Notes: generated by a model not told the origin, from the letters alone. Shown: positions 9,188 through 18,154, counted from the first letter of the stretch. The stretch is DNA of 64,000 nt from Prevotella sp. P3-122 (GCF_002251365.1 NZ_NPJH01000082.1:59594-123593); one strand, 5' to 3'. Program-made: numbers and translations.

Positions 9188-9487
9188 ATGGAGACATTTA
9201 ATAACGTAATAAACAGTAGCCAGCTCGTTCTGGTCGATTTCTTTGCTACATGGTGCCAACCATGCAAGGCGATGCACCCCATTCTGGAGCAGGTGAAGAG
9301 TGTATTGGGCGACCGCATCCGAATCATCAAGGTGGATGTGGACAAGTACGGCGAAACAGCAAGCCAATTCCGCATCCAATCCGTGCCAACGCTGATGCTT
9401 TTCCGAAACGGAGAAGTATTGTGGCGCACAAGCGGTGTGGTAGATAAAGCCGAACTGCTGGCTACGCTTGATCCTTTCTTAAAATAA
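9188..9487 (+). CDS. trxA: Thioredoxin
   Basis: 99 residues, one thioredoxin domain. The active site is WCQPCK, a CxxC with QP between the cysteines instead of GP, and the conserved cis-proline lies in SVPTLMLF. It reduces protein disulfides in the cytoplasm; no signal peptide is present. It is the first intact gene of the rightward accessory series. It may be a specialised thioredoxin rather than the housekeeping copy. Confidence 0.92.
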   Translation: METFNNVINSSQLVLVDFFATWCQPCKAMHPILEQVKSVLGDRIRIIKVDVDKYGETASQFRIQSVPTLMLFRNGEVLWRTSGVVDKAELLATLDPFLK

Positions 9488-9491
9488 AAAG

Positions 9492-9789
9492 ATGAAAAGA
9501 ATAAAGGAAGAGCAGCGAGTTGTGGAGCAGATGATACGTTCTGTACTGCAGGAAGAAGGAGGGCAATAATAAATTATGTCCTGGGTGCCAAGAGTTGCTA
9601 CAGTACGCTACTGCAAGACTGGAACGCTGTAAGTTTGGCGAGAACAAACCAACTAGCAAAAAGTGTCCCATCCACTGCTATCGTCCTCAGATGAAAGAAC
9701 GAATGTGCAAAGTGATGCGCTGGGGTGGGCCAAGAATGATTTTGTATCACCCGGTAGCTGCCATCAAGCATGTCATAAGAGAATTGTAA
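9492..9789 (+). pseudogene. YgbA-like (nitrous oxide-stimulated promoter) gene with a 1-bp frameshift
   Basis: From ATG 9492 the frame reads MKRIKEEQRVVEQMIR, then shifts at CGTT (about 9537-9540). Removing one T gives LYCRKKEGNNKLCPGC, continuing through KKCPIHCYRPQM and GGPRMILYHP to a stop at 9789. The repaired product of about 98 residues matches the YgbA-type family with its conserved cysteines, linked to nitrosative stress in enterobacteria. The +1 T could be a real mutation or a sequencing error. Confidence 0.75.
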
Positions 9790-9799
9790 CAATAAGAAA

Positions 9800-10441
9800 A
9801 TGAGCATAAAACAGATAGAAACACTCGTCTTTGATTATGGAGGTGTCATCGTGAACATTGATGATGCTTCTGTTGTGAAAGCCATGGAGAGCCTGGGCGT
9901 AACGGCGTTCAAGCGACTAATCCATGTCCGCAAGATCAAGAGACTGATGCACCAATATATTAATGGTCTTGTAGCGGAATCAGAAACATTGAAAGAGATG
10001 CTGAGTCTTTGCCGTAAAGGAACCACAACCGAAGATATTGAAAAAGTGCTCGAAGAGCTGTGTGGTAATCTGCCCGTAGAAAGACTTGAAGCATTAGTCA
10101 AACTTCGGAAGCAGTACAAGGTCTATCTGCTCAGCAACATCAACGACACGCTTTGGCAGAAGTCGGTCTGTCTGATGAAGCAGCTTGGATATTCCACGGA
10201 CGAGTTGTTTGATGAAGTATTCCTCTCATACGCCATGCGGAAGGAGAAGCCATCCGTCGAAATCTATGAAGAGATGACGAAACAGACTGGATTGAATCCA
10301 GCCACCACCCTCTATTTCGATGACCGTGCCGAGAATGCCGAAGCTGGCAGAAACTTCGGCTTCCAGAGTGTACTGGTAAAGACCAATCATCTGGAGGAGC
10401 ATCAGGAATGGCAAGAAATTAACAAGAATATAAAAGAATAA
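9800..10441 (+). CDS. HAD-family hydrolase (YihX-like)
   Basis: 213 residues. Motif I is VFDYGGVIVNID, motif II is LLSNINDT, the motif III lysine lies in RKEKPSVEIY and motif IV is YFDDRAENAEAG. This is a subfamily IA haloacid dehalogenase-like phosphatase with an alpha-helical cap. YihX-type enzymes dephosphorylate small sugar phosphates such as glucose-1-phosphate; the substrate here is not known. It lies 10 bp after the YgbA-like remnant and 4 bp before the next gene. Confidence 0.88.
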   Translation: MSIKQIETLVFDYGGVIVNIDDASVVKAMESLGVTAFKRLIHVRKIKRLMHQYINGLVAESETLKEMLSLCRKGTTTEDIEKVLEELCGNLPVERLEALVKLRKQYKVYLLSNINDTLWQKSVCLMKQLGYSTDELFDEVFLSYAMRKEKPSVEIYEEMTKQTGLNPATTLYFDDRAENAEAGRNFGFQSVLVKTNHLEEHQEWQEINKNIKE

Positions 10442-10445
10442 TCTT

Positions 10446-10823
10446 ATGCGCATAATAGGAAACTTACTTTGGTGGCTCTTCGGAGGTCTCGAAGCTGCCA
10501 TCGGTTATTTCACCGGAAGTCTGGCTCTTGCATGTACTATCATCGGCATTCCCTTTGCGATACAGACATTCAAGATTGGCTTGCTCTGCCTATGGCCTTT
10601 TGGTTCTACAGTAAGAGAATCGAATAGTCCAACTGGTTGCATTCGCATCCCGCTGAATTTACTCTGGCTGTTTTTCGGAGGTTTGTGGGCTTGCCTCATG
10701 CATCTATTCTTCGGCTTTCTCTTATGTATAACCATTATCGGCATTCCTTGGGGCAAACAGCATTTCAAGATGGCCGGACTTTCGCTCGCACCATTCGGCA
10801 AGGATGTGGAGTTGGGATTTTAA
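10446..10823 (+). CDS. YccF-domain membrane protein
   Basis: 125 residues with two tandem YccF-type units: each has a NLLWWLFGG/NLLWLFFGG opening, a hydrophobic segment and a CTIIGIP/ITIIGIPW motif ending in KxGxLxLxPFG. The family consists of small inner-membrane proteins of unknown function. Spacing of 4 and 6 bp to its neighbours indicates an operon. Confidence 0.88.
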   Translation: MRIIGNLLWWLFGGLEAAIGYFTGSLALACTIIGIPFAIQTFKIGLLCLWPFGSTVRESNSPTGCIRIPLNLLWLFFGGLWACLMHLFFGFLLCITIIGIPWGKQHFKMAGLSLAPFGKDVELGF

Positions 10824-10829
10824 AGAGAG

Positions 10830-11135
10830 ATGAAAACGCAGTTGAAGAGTATGAACACATTACATAGTTACCTCGCCTACTATCTCCTTGCCATCAACGC
10901 TGTTGCATTCATCGTGTATGGCATTGACAAATACAAGGCCAAGAAAGCCAAGTGGCGCATTCCAGAAACCACGCTTTTGTTGCTGGCTGCCATAGGTGGT
11001 AGTATCGGAGCATGGGCAGGTATGCGACTTTGGCACCACAAGACGATGCACAAGAAATTCAAGTATGGCATACCCATAATAATCATCTTGCAGGTTGCCT
11101 TAGCGGTCTATCTGCATACAAATAATATAGTATGA
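10830..11135 (+). CDS. DUF1294 membrane protein
   Basis: 101 residues; the start may instead be the ATG at 10851, which removes seven residues. Hydrophobic segments flank the conserved YGIDKYKAKKAKWRIPE motif, and GGSIGAWAGMRLWHHKT completes the DUF1294 signature. The family is a small integral membrane protein of unknown function. It overlaps the FKBP gene by 4 bp. Confidence 0.88.
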   Translation: MKTQLKSMNTLHSYLAYYLLAINAVAFIVYGIDKYKAKKAKWRIPETTLLLLAAIGGSIGAWAGMRLWHHKTMHKKFKYGIPIIIILQVALAVYLHTNNIV

Positions 11136-11536
11136 ACATGAATAAAAGAGAATACGCACAAGTTAATAAAAATTGGCTTACTAACAAAGCACAGGAAGAG
11201 GGAGTGAAACCGCTCCCCAAGGGTATATATTATAAGGTATTGGCAGAGGGCAAAGCAGATGGAAAGCATCCTACGCCCAGAAGCATAGTTACTGCACATT
11301 ACACAGGTCGTACCATCGACGGCAAGCAGTTTGACAGCAGCCGTGGCGGTGCTCCGCTTGCCATCCGTCTCTGTGACCTCATTGAAGGTTGGATCATTGC
11401 CATGCAGCAAATGTGTGTGGGCGATAAATGGGAGGTCTATATCCCTGCCGAGATGGGTTATGGCAAGTTCTCACAGCCAGGCATCCCTGGGGGCTCCACA
11501 CTCGTTTTTGAAATTGAGCTTCTTGGCATTGCATAA
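11132..11536 (+). CDS. FKBP-type peptidyl-prolyl isomerase
   Basis: 134 residues. The FKBP core is visible: VTAHYTGRTIDGKQFDSS, then LIEGW (the VIPGW-like loop), MQQMCVGDKWEVYIPAEMGYG and TLVFEIELL. It catalyses cis-trans isomerisation of prolyl bonds. No signal peptide is present, so it is probably cytoplasmic, unlike many exported Bacteroidetes FKBPs. A second ATG two codons in is an equally good start. Confidence 0.92.
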   Translation: MNMNKREYAQVNKNWLTNKAQEEGVKPLPKGIYYKVLAEGKADGKHPTPRSIVTAHYTGRTIDGKQFDSSRGGAPLAIRLCDLIEGWIIAMQQMCVGDKWEVYIPAEMGYGKFSQPGIPGGSTLVFEIELLGIA

Positions 11537-11550
11537 GTAAAAGAAACTAA

Positions 11551-11664
11551 AGAGCAGCACGTCAGAGCGAAGAACTCACTCCACTTGTTTATGTGGATGA
11601 TAACAAATATTACATCGAACTGAAATGTGAGCGCGGAACATGTGCCGTAATTGCTTTTGAATAA
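11551..11664 (+). pseudogene. Short open frame, probable gene tail of unknown origin
   Basis: After a stop at 11548-11550 the frame has no early ATG but encodes LTPLVYVDDNKYYIELKCER and ends GTCAVIAFE, 3 bp before the acetyltransferase start. It looks like the end of a protein rather than random sequence. I do not recognise the family. Confidence 0.35.
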
Positions 11665-11666
11665 AT

Positions 11667-12230
11667 ATGAAAGTACAAGAATACAGAGATTACATTGCAG
11701 CAGGGAAACCTGTCGTGGCTGGTAGCGAACCCCACCTCTTCATGCACCAGATGGCGCAAGAGGCTATTCGCATCACTATGGAGATAAACAACAAGTACCA
11801 TACACCTGAGGAACTCAGGAAGCTGTTCTCCGAACTTTGGGACATTGAAGTGCCAGAGTCGTTCGGCATGTTCCCTCCGTTCAATACGGATTGTGGCAAG
11901 AACACCCACATTGGTGAGCGTGTGTTCATCAATAGCGGTTGCAAGTTTCAGGATCAAGGAGGTATCTTCATCGGCAATGATTGCCTTATTGGTCATAATG
12001 CAACACTCTGTACTATCAATCACAATCCCGATCCAGAGCATCGTGGCGACATGACATTCAAGCCTATTCGTATAGAAGATAAGGTTTGGCTTGGAGCAAA
12101 TGTAACGATACTGCAAGGAGTGACAATAGGCGAAGGAGCCATTGTTGCAGCTGGAGCTGTTGTAACAAAAGATGTAGAACCTAGAACTGTTGTTGGTGGT
12201 GTACCGGCAAAGTTCATAAAGAAGGTTTAG
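11667..12230 (+). CDS. Maltose/galactoside-type O-acetyltransferase (left-handed beta helix)
   Basis: 187 residues. The N-terminal maltose-acetyltransferase segment (residues about 5-60) is followed by hexapeptide repeats. The catalytic histidine lies in CTINHNPDPEHR, and the end VGGVPAKFIKKV is typical of LacA/Maa enzymes, which move acetyl from acetyl-CoA to sugar hydroxyls. Its last ~60 bp are copied in a degenerate form at 17347-17407, which marks the edge of an insertion or duplication. Confidence 0.9.
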   Translation: MKVQEYRDYIAAGKPVVAGSEPHLFMHQMAQEAIRITMEINNKYHTPEELRKLFSELWDIEVPESFGMFPPFNTDCGKNTHIGERVFINSGCKFQDQGGIFIGNDCLIGHNATLCTINHNPDPEHRGDMTFKPIRIEDKVWLGANVTILQGVTIGEGAIVAAGAVVTKDVEPRTVVGGVPAKFIKKV

Positions 12231-12282
12231 AAAAATGAAAGACAAGATAAATTCATTCATTTGGCAACACTTTCTGCTTCTC
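12171..12282 (+). repeat. Left copy of a ~112 bp imperfect direct repeat
   Basis: Covers the 3' end of the acetyltransferase gene and the first ~16 codons of the beta-lactamase gene. It is almost identical to 17347-17460, where the same stretch precedes and starts the YczE-like gene. The two copies bracket the beta-lactamase, hydrolase and SNF2 genes. Confidence 0.85.
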
Positions 12283-13125
12283 ACCTTTTTCTTAGCTTAC
12301 ATCCAAACTACAGAGGCGAAAGGTCAATCACCATGTCCTTCATATGGGGCAAGCATTATGAATGGGGATTTATATTGCGGTCATCAGGAGGATAGTGCTT
12401 TTGCCATGCATAGCGTCATGAAATTTCCACAGGCTTTATACGTAGCAGACTACTTGCACAAGAAAGGACTGACACTGAGCGACTCTGTTCTTGTGCACAA
12501 GGATAGTCTGGACGCTGAGACATGGTCGCCTATGCTGTCAATATTTGAAGGTATGCGTTATTTCACATTTGCAGAGTTAATAGAATGGTCATTGAAACAG
12601 AGCGACAATAATGCGTGCGACCTTTTGTTTGCATCATGCGGACAGCCGGATGCAGTAGAGAAATATATCCATACGCTTGGATTCAAAGACATCCATGTGC
12701 GGCTGACAGAGAAGGAGATGAAAAAAAATCCTCATAGAGCCACAGGAAATTCAGCCACTCCGAAAGAAATGGCAAGGCTCTTGGAGTGGTTCTATCTTCA
12801 TAGGAATGACAACAAGAATCTCTCCTTTATCTGGAATACAATGGCAGATTGTAATACTGGTAAGCAACGCATAGCAGCAGTCTTGCCCAAAGGTGGCAAA
12901 CTGATTCACAAGACAGGTTCAGGCTTTCCTTCTTCTGACGGAAGACAAGATAGAAACGATGTTGGAATCGTTCTTTTGCCCGATGGTTCTCACTTATCAA
13001 TTGCCATCTTCTTGCAAAACTCAAAAGAGGAGAAAGAGGTGGCAGAGATTGCAGAACAATGTTTGATGCGCATCCAGGCAGATGGATTTCTACGTAACAT
13101 GCCGTCTGACCTTCTAATGCCATAA
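12235..13125 (+). CDS. Class A beta-lactamase with a borrowed N-terminus
   Basis: 296 residues. Active-site motifs by position: SVMK (S60, K63), SDN (123-125), an omega-loop E161-MKK-N165 matching E166/N170, and HKTG (K226-T-G). The layout resembles the CfxA/PER-like class A branch, so it should hydrolyse beta-lactams in the periplasm. Residues 1-16 are encoded by the same sequence as the first 16 codons of the downstream YczE-like membrane protein. The signal region is therefore a fusion, and cleavage could fall near TTEAKG; whether it is exported is uncertain. Confidence 0.85.
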   Translation: MKDKINSFIWQHFLLLTFFLAYIQTTEAKGQSPCPSYGASIMNGDLYCGHQEDSAFAMHSVMKFPQALYVADYLHKKGLTLSDSVLVHKDSLDAETWSPMLSIFEGMRYFTFAELIEWSLKQSDNNACDLLFASCGQPDAVEKYIHTLGFKDIHVRLTEKEMKKNPHRATGNSATPKEMARLLEWFYLHRNDNKNLSFIWNTMADCNTGKQRIAAVLPKGGKLIHKTGSGFPSSDGRQDRNDVGIVLLPDGSHLSIAIFLQNSKEEKEVAEIAEQCLMRIQADGFLRNMPSDLLMP

Positions 13126-13148
13126 AATTTATCAATAACAATTAATAT

Positions 13149-13772
13149 ATGAACATAGAAAAATGTAAAATACAACATACCAATGCAATCATCATTGGAG
13201 AAAAGAAAGAGAATGTGTTTCTATTTGTACATGGACAAGCAGGCAACAAGGAAGAAGCGATTCGCTTTGCAAATATTGCTGTTCCTTTAGGCTATCAAGT
13301 GATTGGGATTGACTTATCCGTTATGGATGTGCCTTGGAATGTTCTTCCTAAACTTTTGGAAGTAAAGGATTTTCTCAAAGAACACTATTCAACAATAAGT
13401 CTCCGTGCCAACTCAATTGGATGCTGGTATTCCTTGTTGGCTTTTGAGAATGAAAAGATTGAACAAGCATTGTTCGTTTCCCCAATTTTGGACATGAAAA
13501 GATTTGTTGAGGGTATGGAAGAGAAAGATGAACAGTATTATGAATGGGTTGTATTACATCAAATAGCAAATTGGTCCAACAAGACATATATTTTGCGTGC
13601 TGAAAAAGATTTGGTTGTCAGCGACAAAGTGAACGAGACATTTATCAATCAGTTCATGTGCGATGTTGTAACATTAAAGGACAGCGAACATTGGTTACAC
13701 ACTCCGGAACAACTGTCTTCATTGAGAAAATGGGAAGAATCTGTTCTAAAACAACAAATAGAAAGAACTTGA
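13149..13772 (+). CDS. Alpha/beta hydrolase
   Basis: 207 residues. An oxyanion-type LFVHGQAGNK motif opens the fold, the nucleophile elbow is RANSIGCW (serine in N-S-I-G), an acidic residue lies in LRAEKDLVVSD and the histidine in SEHWLHTPEQ, in the canonical order. It is probably an esterase or peptidase-like hydrolase of unknown substrate. It sits between the beta-lactamase and the SNF2 gene, 3 bp before the latter. Confidence 0.8.
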   Translation: MNIEKCKIQHTNAIIIGEKKENVFLFVHGQAGNKEEAIRFANIAVPLGYQVIGIDLSVMDVPWNVLPKLLEVKDFLKEHYSTISLRANSIGCWYSLLAFENEKIEQALFVSPILDMKRFVEGMEEKDEQYYEWVVLHQIANWSNKTYILRAEKDLVVSDKVNETFINQFMCDVVTLKDSEHWLHTPEQLSSLRKWEESVLKQQIERT

Positions 13773-13775
13773 AAC

Positions 13776-16700
13776 ATGGCAACAAAATACGGAAAGACAT
13801 GGTGGGGCGAGCAATGGCTCGGCGCACTAAAGAATATTGATTACAGTAACCGATTACCTCGTGGCGCTTCATACGCTCGTAATGGTATGGTGCAGGAGAT
13901 AAACTTCTCGGGCAACATCATTAGCGCGAAAGTGAAGGGAAGCCGTCGCACGCCCTATAGCGAGACCATAAAACTGCCCGAGTTCTCGTCGAAGGATATT
14001 GACAAACTCATCAAACTGATACTGGAACAACCTGTCGTGCTGAGCAAACTCTTCAACCGTCAGTTGGATGAATCGTTGGCAAAGATGGCTGAAGAGGCTG
14101 GTATGCCATTGTTCCCCAAGCAATGGAAGGACTTGAAGATGAATTGCTCATGTCCTGACTGGGCTGTGCCTTGCAAGCATCTGGCTGCCGTCATCTACAA
14201 AACGAGCATGGAGATTGACAATAATCCGTTCCTTGTATTCTCGCTGCATGGAGTTGACCTGATGGCAGAGCTGGAGAAGCGTGGCATAACAGCCACCGAT
14301 TACACAGAGATGATGGAGGTGGAGAATACGAGTGCGGTGAATGCCACGATGGAACAGATGCAACTGAGGAAAGTGCCCGAACAGATGCCCGACTACACAT
14401 TGCTCTCTGATCTTGCATTGCCGTTGTCCAGCCTTCTGCCATCGTCGCCTGCGTTTTGTCATCATGGCGATTTCCAACAGGCGTACCAGAAGGAACTGTT
14501 ATACATAAGTAAGGTGGCAACAAAGGTGTTGCAGGATAAGCAGAAACTGTTTGAAGGTACCAGTTGCAAGACTTTGAACAAACGTGACGTTGTTTCTGTT
14601 GACGATATTCGCCCTTCCCTGCTTCAGCAATTGCTCGACATCAACATTGACTTTCTGCGTGACTATGATGATTCTATTGTAGCTCTTCGCAGTGTGCTCA
14701 TCTGTGCGCTTCAACTGATAGCGCATGGTTGCGTAGTTCCACAGATTTACTATGACCTTGTGATCAGCAAAGGACGTGGACGTGCCAAGGCAAAGGAAGA
14801 GAAGGAATACCGCATTATATGGCAACCTGCCATGATTGACGAAGCCACCCGAAGCATTATGGGTAGATTGGGTCAGAGCAAGGAACTTGTCAGCAAGATG
14901 ATAACGTCAGTCATTCCTATGCTATCGCATGAGAGCAAAGATGAACTGTTCTATGATTTGTTCTTCAAAGCTGAGTGTTCGCGTTTCAATGGTATCGGAG
15001 AAACGAATACCCCTGGCGGCATACGCTCATGGCTTGACCGCTACTTTATGCAGAACAAGCATCAGGTAACGTTCTTTATTGACGAGACAGAAAAGGGCTT
15101 TGCCGTGGATGTGAAGGCGGATGACCATCCGTTGGAGGATGTGATGACAAAGAAGGCATACACATCAAGCAGGATGGAGATACTGCGTCAGCTTGCCATC
15201 CTATGCGATATAGTTGACGGACTTGACGCTTACATCAACGACAAGGGCAAGAGAAGCATTGAGTTCACGATGCAAACTTTCCCAACATTCCTGCTGCAAG
15301 TGATTCCTGCCATGCGATTGCTCGGTGTGAACGTCATCATGCCAAAGACATTACAGACACTTATTCGTCCACAAATATCGGTAAAACTGAAATCGAAAGG
15401 AAAGGATTCAAATGGGTTCCTGTCAATGAGCGACCTGCTTGACTTCAACTGGCAGGTGGCTGTGGGCAATGTGTTCCTGGCACCCGAAGAATTTAACAGA
15501 TTGCTCGGTCGTGCGAGTGGATTGCTCCGGTTCAAGGAACAATACGTCTATATTGATGAGGCGAGAATGTCGAAACTGCATAAAGTGCTGAATGCCCCAC
15601 CAAAGATTAAGCCGGGCGAACTGTTGCAGGCGGCTCTTTGTGGTGAGTATAAGGGAGCACCTGTAGAACTGACCGATGAGGTGCGCGAACTCATAAGACA
15701 ATTTACATCACAGAGCGTCATTCCTCTGCCAGAAAGTATCAATGCACAGTTGCGACCCTATCAGGAACGAGGCTTCTCATGGATGTATCGCAATATGAAG
15801 ATAGGCTTCGGCAGCATCATAGCTGATGACATGGGGCTTGGCAAGACCCTGCAGGTTATTACCTTTCTGGCAAAAATGAAGGAAGAGGGCGCACTGGACA
15901 ATAAGCAAGCGCTTGTGGTAGTGCCAACAGGTTTGCTGCACAACTGGCAGTCGGAGGTGAAGCGCTTCGCTCCTCAACTGACCACTGGTGTATATCACGG
16001 TACGGCACGTGACCTGAAGGACGAGGTCTGCAAGAATGCAGACATTATCCTCTCGACATACGGCGTGGTGCGCTCTGACGCCGACATACTGAAGAAACAG
16101 AAATGGCAAGTAATCGTCATAGACGAAGCCCAGAACATCAAGAACAGCGATACTGCACAGAGTAAGGCTATACACAGTATCCCTGCCAATTGTCACATCG
16201 CCATGAGTGGTACACCGGTGGAGAATCGTTTGTCGGAATTCTGGAGTATCATTGACTTTACAAACAAGGGCTATCTTGGTTCGGCAAAGGATTTCTCCGA
16301 TTCATACGCGAAGCCTATACAGAAGTATGGAGACAGTCGTGTGACCGAACGTTTCCGCAAGGTGACAGCTCCGTTCCTGATGCGACGGCTGAAGACGGAC
16401 AAGAGTATCATCAGCGACCTGCCTGACAAGATAGAACGTAATGAGTTGGCATCGCTTACTCCTGAGCAGGCTGCGCTATACCAAGAGACCGTCAACAAAT
16501 GTATGGCTGTCATAGAGAGCATGGAGGGAGAAGACCATCAGACTCTTTTCAAACGCCAGGGACTTATCCTGCAGATGATGCTTGCCTTGAAGCAGATTTG
16601 CAATCATCCGACGCAGTATCTCAAGGACAACCGCATGGATGCAACCTTATCGGGAAAGACAGAAATGTTGCTCGATATGCTTCGTAGTATCATTGATGCT

Positions 16701-17165
16701 GACGAGAAGGTCCTTATCTTCACGCAGTTCCGCGAGATGGGCGATTTGCTCCGACACTTCATCCGTAACACTCTTGATGAAGAACCGATGTTCTATCATG
16801 GTGGATGCTCATTGAAACAACGCCAGGAAATGGTTGACCGTTTCCAGAACAACCGCAACGACCGCATCTTCATACTTTCATTGAAGGCAGCCGGTACAGG
16901 TCTCAACCTCACGGCAGCTACTCACGTCATACATTACGACCTATGGTGGAATCCAGCGGTAGAAGCACAGGCAACAGACCGCGCATATCGTATCGGTCAG
17001 CATAAGAACGTACAGGTGCATCGCTTCATCACGCAAAACACTTTCGAGGAACGCATTGACGCTATGATACAAGAAAAGAAACATCTTGCTGACCTCACAG
17101 TAGCTACAGGCGAGAATTGGATTGGCAAACTTTCAAACAAGGAGCTGCACGAAATCTTTGGATGA
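13776..17165 (+). CDS. SNF2-family helicase with SWIM zinc finger
   Basis: 1129 residues. The SWIM finger is CSCPDWAVPCKH at about 125-136. The Snf2 ATPase core has DDMGLGKT (Walker A, about 685), DEAQNIKNSDT (motif II, about 785), SGTPVENRLSEFW (motif III) and the C-terminal lobe GTGLNLTAATHVIHYDLWWN with DRAYRIGQHK. Such proteins translocate on double-stranded DNA and remodel bound proteins; bacterial HepA/RapA-like homologues act on RNA polymerase or DNA. The long middle region (about 200-640) has no recognisable motif. It lies inside the segment bracketed by the 112 bp repeats. Confidence 0.92.
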   Translation: MATKYGKTWWGEQWLGALKNIDYSNRLPRGASYARNGMVQEINFSGNIISAKVKGSRRTPYSETIKLPEFSSKDIDKLIKLILEQPVVLSKLFNRQLDESLAKMAEEAGMPLFPKQWKDLKMNCSCPDWAVPCKHLAAVIYKTSMEIDNNPFLVFSLHGVDLMAELEKRGITATDYTEMMEVENTSAVNATMEQMQLRKVPEQMPDYTLLSDLALPLSSLLPSSPAFCHHGDFQQAYQKELLYISKVATKVLQDKQKLFEGTSCKTLNKRDVVSVDDIRPSLLQQLLDINIDFLRDYDDSIVALRSVLICALQLIAHGCVVPQIYYDLVISKGRGRAKAKEEKEYRIIWQPAMIDEATRSIMGRLGQSKELVSKMITSVIPMLSHESKDELFYDLFFKAECSRFNGIGETNTPGGIRSWLDRYFMQNKHQVTFFIDETEKGFAVDVKADDHPLEDVMTKKAYTSSRMEILRQLAILCDIVDGLDAYINDKGKRSIEFTMQTFPTFLLQVIPAMRLLGVNVIMPKTLQTLIRPQISVKLKSKGKDSNGFLSMSDLLDFNWQVAVGNVFLAPEEFNRLLGRASGLLRFKEQYVYIDEARMSKLHKVLNAPPKIKPGELLQAALCGEYKGAPVELTDEVRELIRQFTSQSVIPLPESINAQLRPYQERGFSWMYRNMKIGFGSIIADDMGLGKTLQVITFLAKMKEEGALDNKQALVVVPTGLLHNWQSEVKRFAPQLTTGVYHGTARDLKDEVCKNADIILSTYGVVRSDADILKKQKWQVIVIDEAQNIKNSDTAQSKAIHSIPANCHIAMSGTPVENRLSEFWSIIDFTNKGYLGSAKDFSDSYAKPIQKYGDSRVTERFRKVTAPFLMRRLKTDKSIISDLPDKIERNELASLTPEQAALYQETVNKCMAVIESMEGEDHQTLFKRQGLILQMMLALKQICNHPTQYLKDNRMDATLSGKTEMLLDMLRSIIDADEKVLIFTQFREMGDLLRHFIRNTLDEEPMFYHGGCSLKQRQEMVDRFQNNRNDRIFILSLKAAGTGLNLTAATHVIHYDLWWNPAVEAQATDRAYRIGQHKNVQVHRFITQNTFEERIDAMIQEKKHLADLTVATGENWIGKLSNKELHEIFG

Positions 17166-17276
17166 GCAAAGGTGTTCTATCTTAAAAACATCGACGGGTG
17201 GATGACCAACCTCGGCCATGTTCAGGGACTTGAGAATAGGGAAGAGTTTACAAAACCTATACATTTCAAATTTTAA
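17166..17276 (+). pseudogene. Short open frame after the helicase, unknown
   Basis: Directly after the SNF2 stop and in the same frame lies a 36-codon open stretch with GWMTNLGHVQGLENREEFTK before TAA. A GTG at 17172 is the only start-like codon near its beginning. It may be the tail of a lost gene; I do not recognise it. Confidence 0.3.
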
Positions 17277-17290
17277 GGCAAAAAAAAACA

Positions 17291-17407
17291 ATGAAGAAAA
17301 TTTTCAAGATTGATTGCGGACTATATCCGCTTGGAGTAGTTGTGAAGAATATAGAACTAAGAACTGTTGTGGGTGGTGTACCGGCTAAGTTCATAAAGAA
17401 GGTTTAG
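17291..17407 (+). pseudogene. 38-codon chimera ending in an acetyltransferase tail
   Basis: An intact small frame starts MKKIFKIDCGLYPLG and ends ELRTVVGGVPAKFIKKV, the C-terminus of the upstream acetyltransferase with a few substitutions. It is a relic of a second acetyltransferase gene end joined to unrelated sequence. It lies 4 bp upstream of the YczE-like gene, exactly as the intact copy lies upstream of the beta-lactamase. Confidence 0.6.
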
Positions 17408-17460
17408 AAAAATGAAAGACAAGATAAATTCATTCATCTGGCAACACTTTCTGCTTCTCA
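17347..17460 (+). repeat. Right copy of the ~112 bp direct repeat
   Basis: Same content as 12171-12282, with mismatches mainly in the acetyltransferase part. Here the downstream frame continues naturally into the YczE-like protein, so this is the likely original junction. Confidence 0.85.
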
Positions 17461-18143
17461 TTTCGCTTTATGTGATGACGCTTGGAGTAGCCGTATGCGT
17501 AAGGAGTCAACTTGGTAGCAGCGTAATCTCGACCATACCGTACGTTATGGCGAGTGCCGGCGAGGTTATGGACGCAGTACCGGAGTGGACTATCGGTACC
17601 TACACCATACTGATGAATGTCATCTTCGTTGTGGCACAAATACTGATACTAAGAAGAAACTTTGAGTGGGTACAGCTGTTCCAGCTCGTCATCGGATTTT
17701 TCTTCGGTATGCTCATTGACTTGAACATGTATCTGACACAGTGGCTCCTGTCCGATACGCTTTGGATTAACGTCTTAGTACAGATTGCCGGCTGTACCAT
17801 CCTTGGCATCGGCATTGCCATGGAGGTTAAATGTGGTTCCGTAACTATGCCTGGTGAAGGAATTACGATTGCTATCCATAAGGTTACAGGTCTTGAGTTT
17901 CCGAAGGCAAAGATAAGGGTTGACACATCACTCGTCATCCTTGCCGTAATCCTATGCATTCTTCTACTCGGCTCATGGCAATGGCAGATAGTAGGCGTTG
18001 GCACGCTATTCGCCATGGTGTATGTGGGCGTGGTGGTTAGATTTACCGACAAATATCTCGGATGGTTTGACCGCATCCTTGCCTACAAACCAGGATTCCG
18101 TCGCTATGTCTATGGTTTGGCTCGCTATATCAAACATTATTAA
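17412..18143 (+). CDS. YczE/YitT-like integral membrane protein
   Basis: 243 residues with five or more hydrophobic segments. The opening LYVMTLGVAVCVRSQLGSS and the motif GSVTMPGEGITIAIHK resemble the YczE/YyaS/YitT family of bacterial membrane proteins of unclear function, sometimes found beside antibiotic or secondary-metabolite genes. Its first 16 codons are duplicated as the start of the beta-lactamase gene. Confidence 0.8.
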   Translation: MKDKINSFIWQHFLLLISLYVMTLGVAVCVRSQLGSSVISTIPYVMASAGEVMDAVPEWTIGTYTILMNVIFVVAQILILRRNFEWVQLFQLVIGFFFGMLIDLNMYLTQWLLSDTLWINVLVQIAGCTILGIGIAMEVKCGSVTMPGEGITIAIHKVTGLEFPKAKIRVDTSLVILAVILCILLLGSWQWQIVGVGTLFAMVYVGVVVRFTDKYLGWFDRILAYKPGFRRYVYGLARYIKHY

Positions 18144-18154
18144 CACATCAAATC

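Noticed and set aside
13776..17165. Anti-phage defence system around the SNF2/SWIM helicase
   Set aside because: No methylase, nuclease or other known defence partner is adjacent; the neighbours are a beta-lactamase, a hydrolase and a membrane protein.
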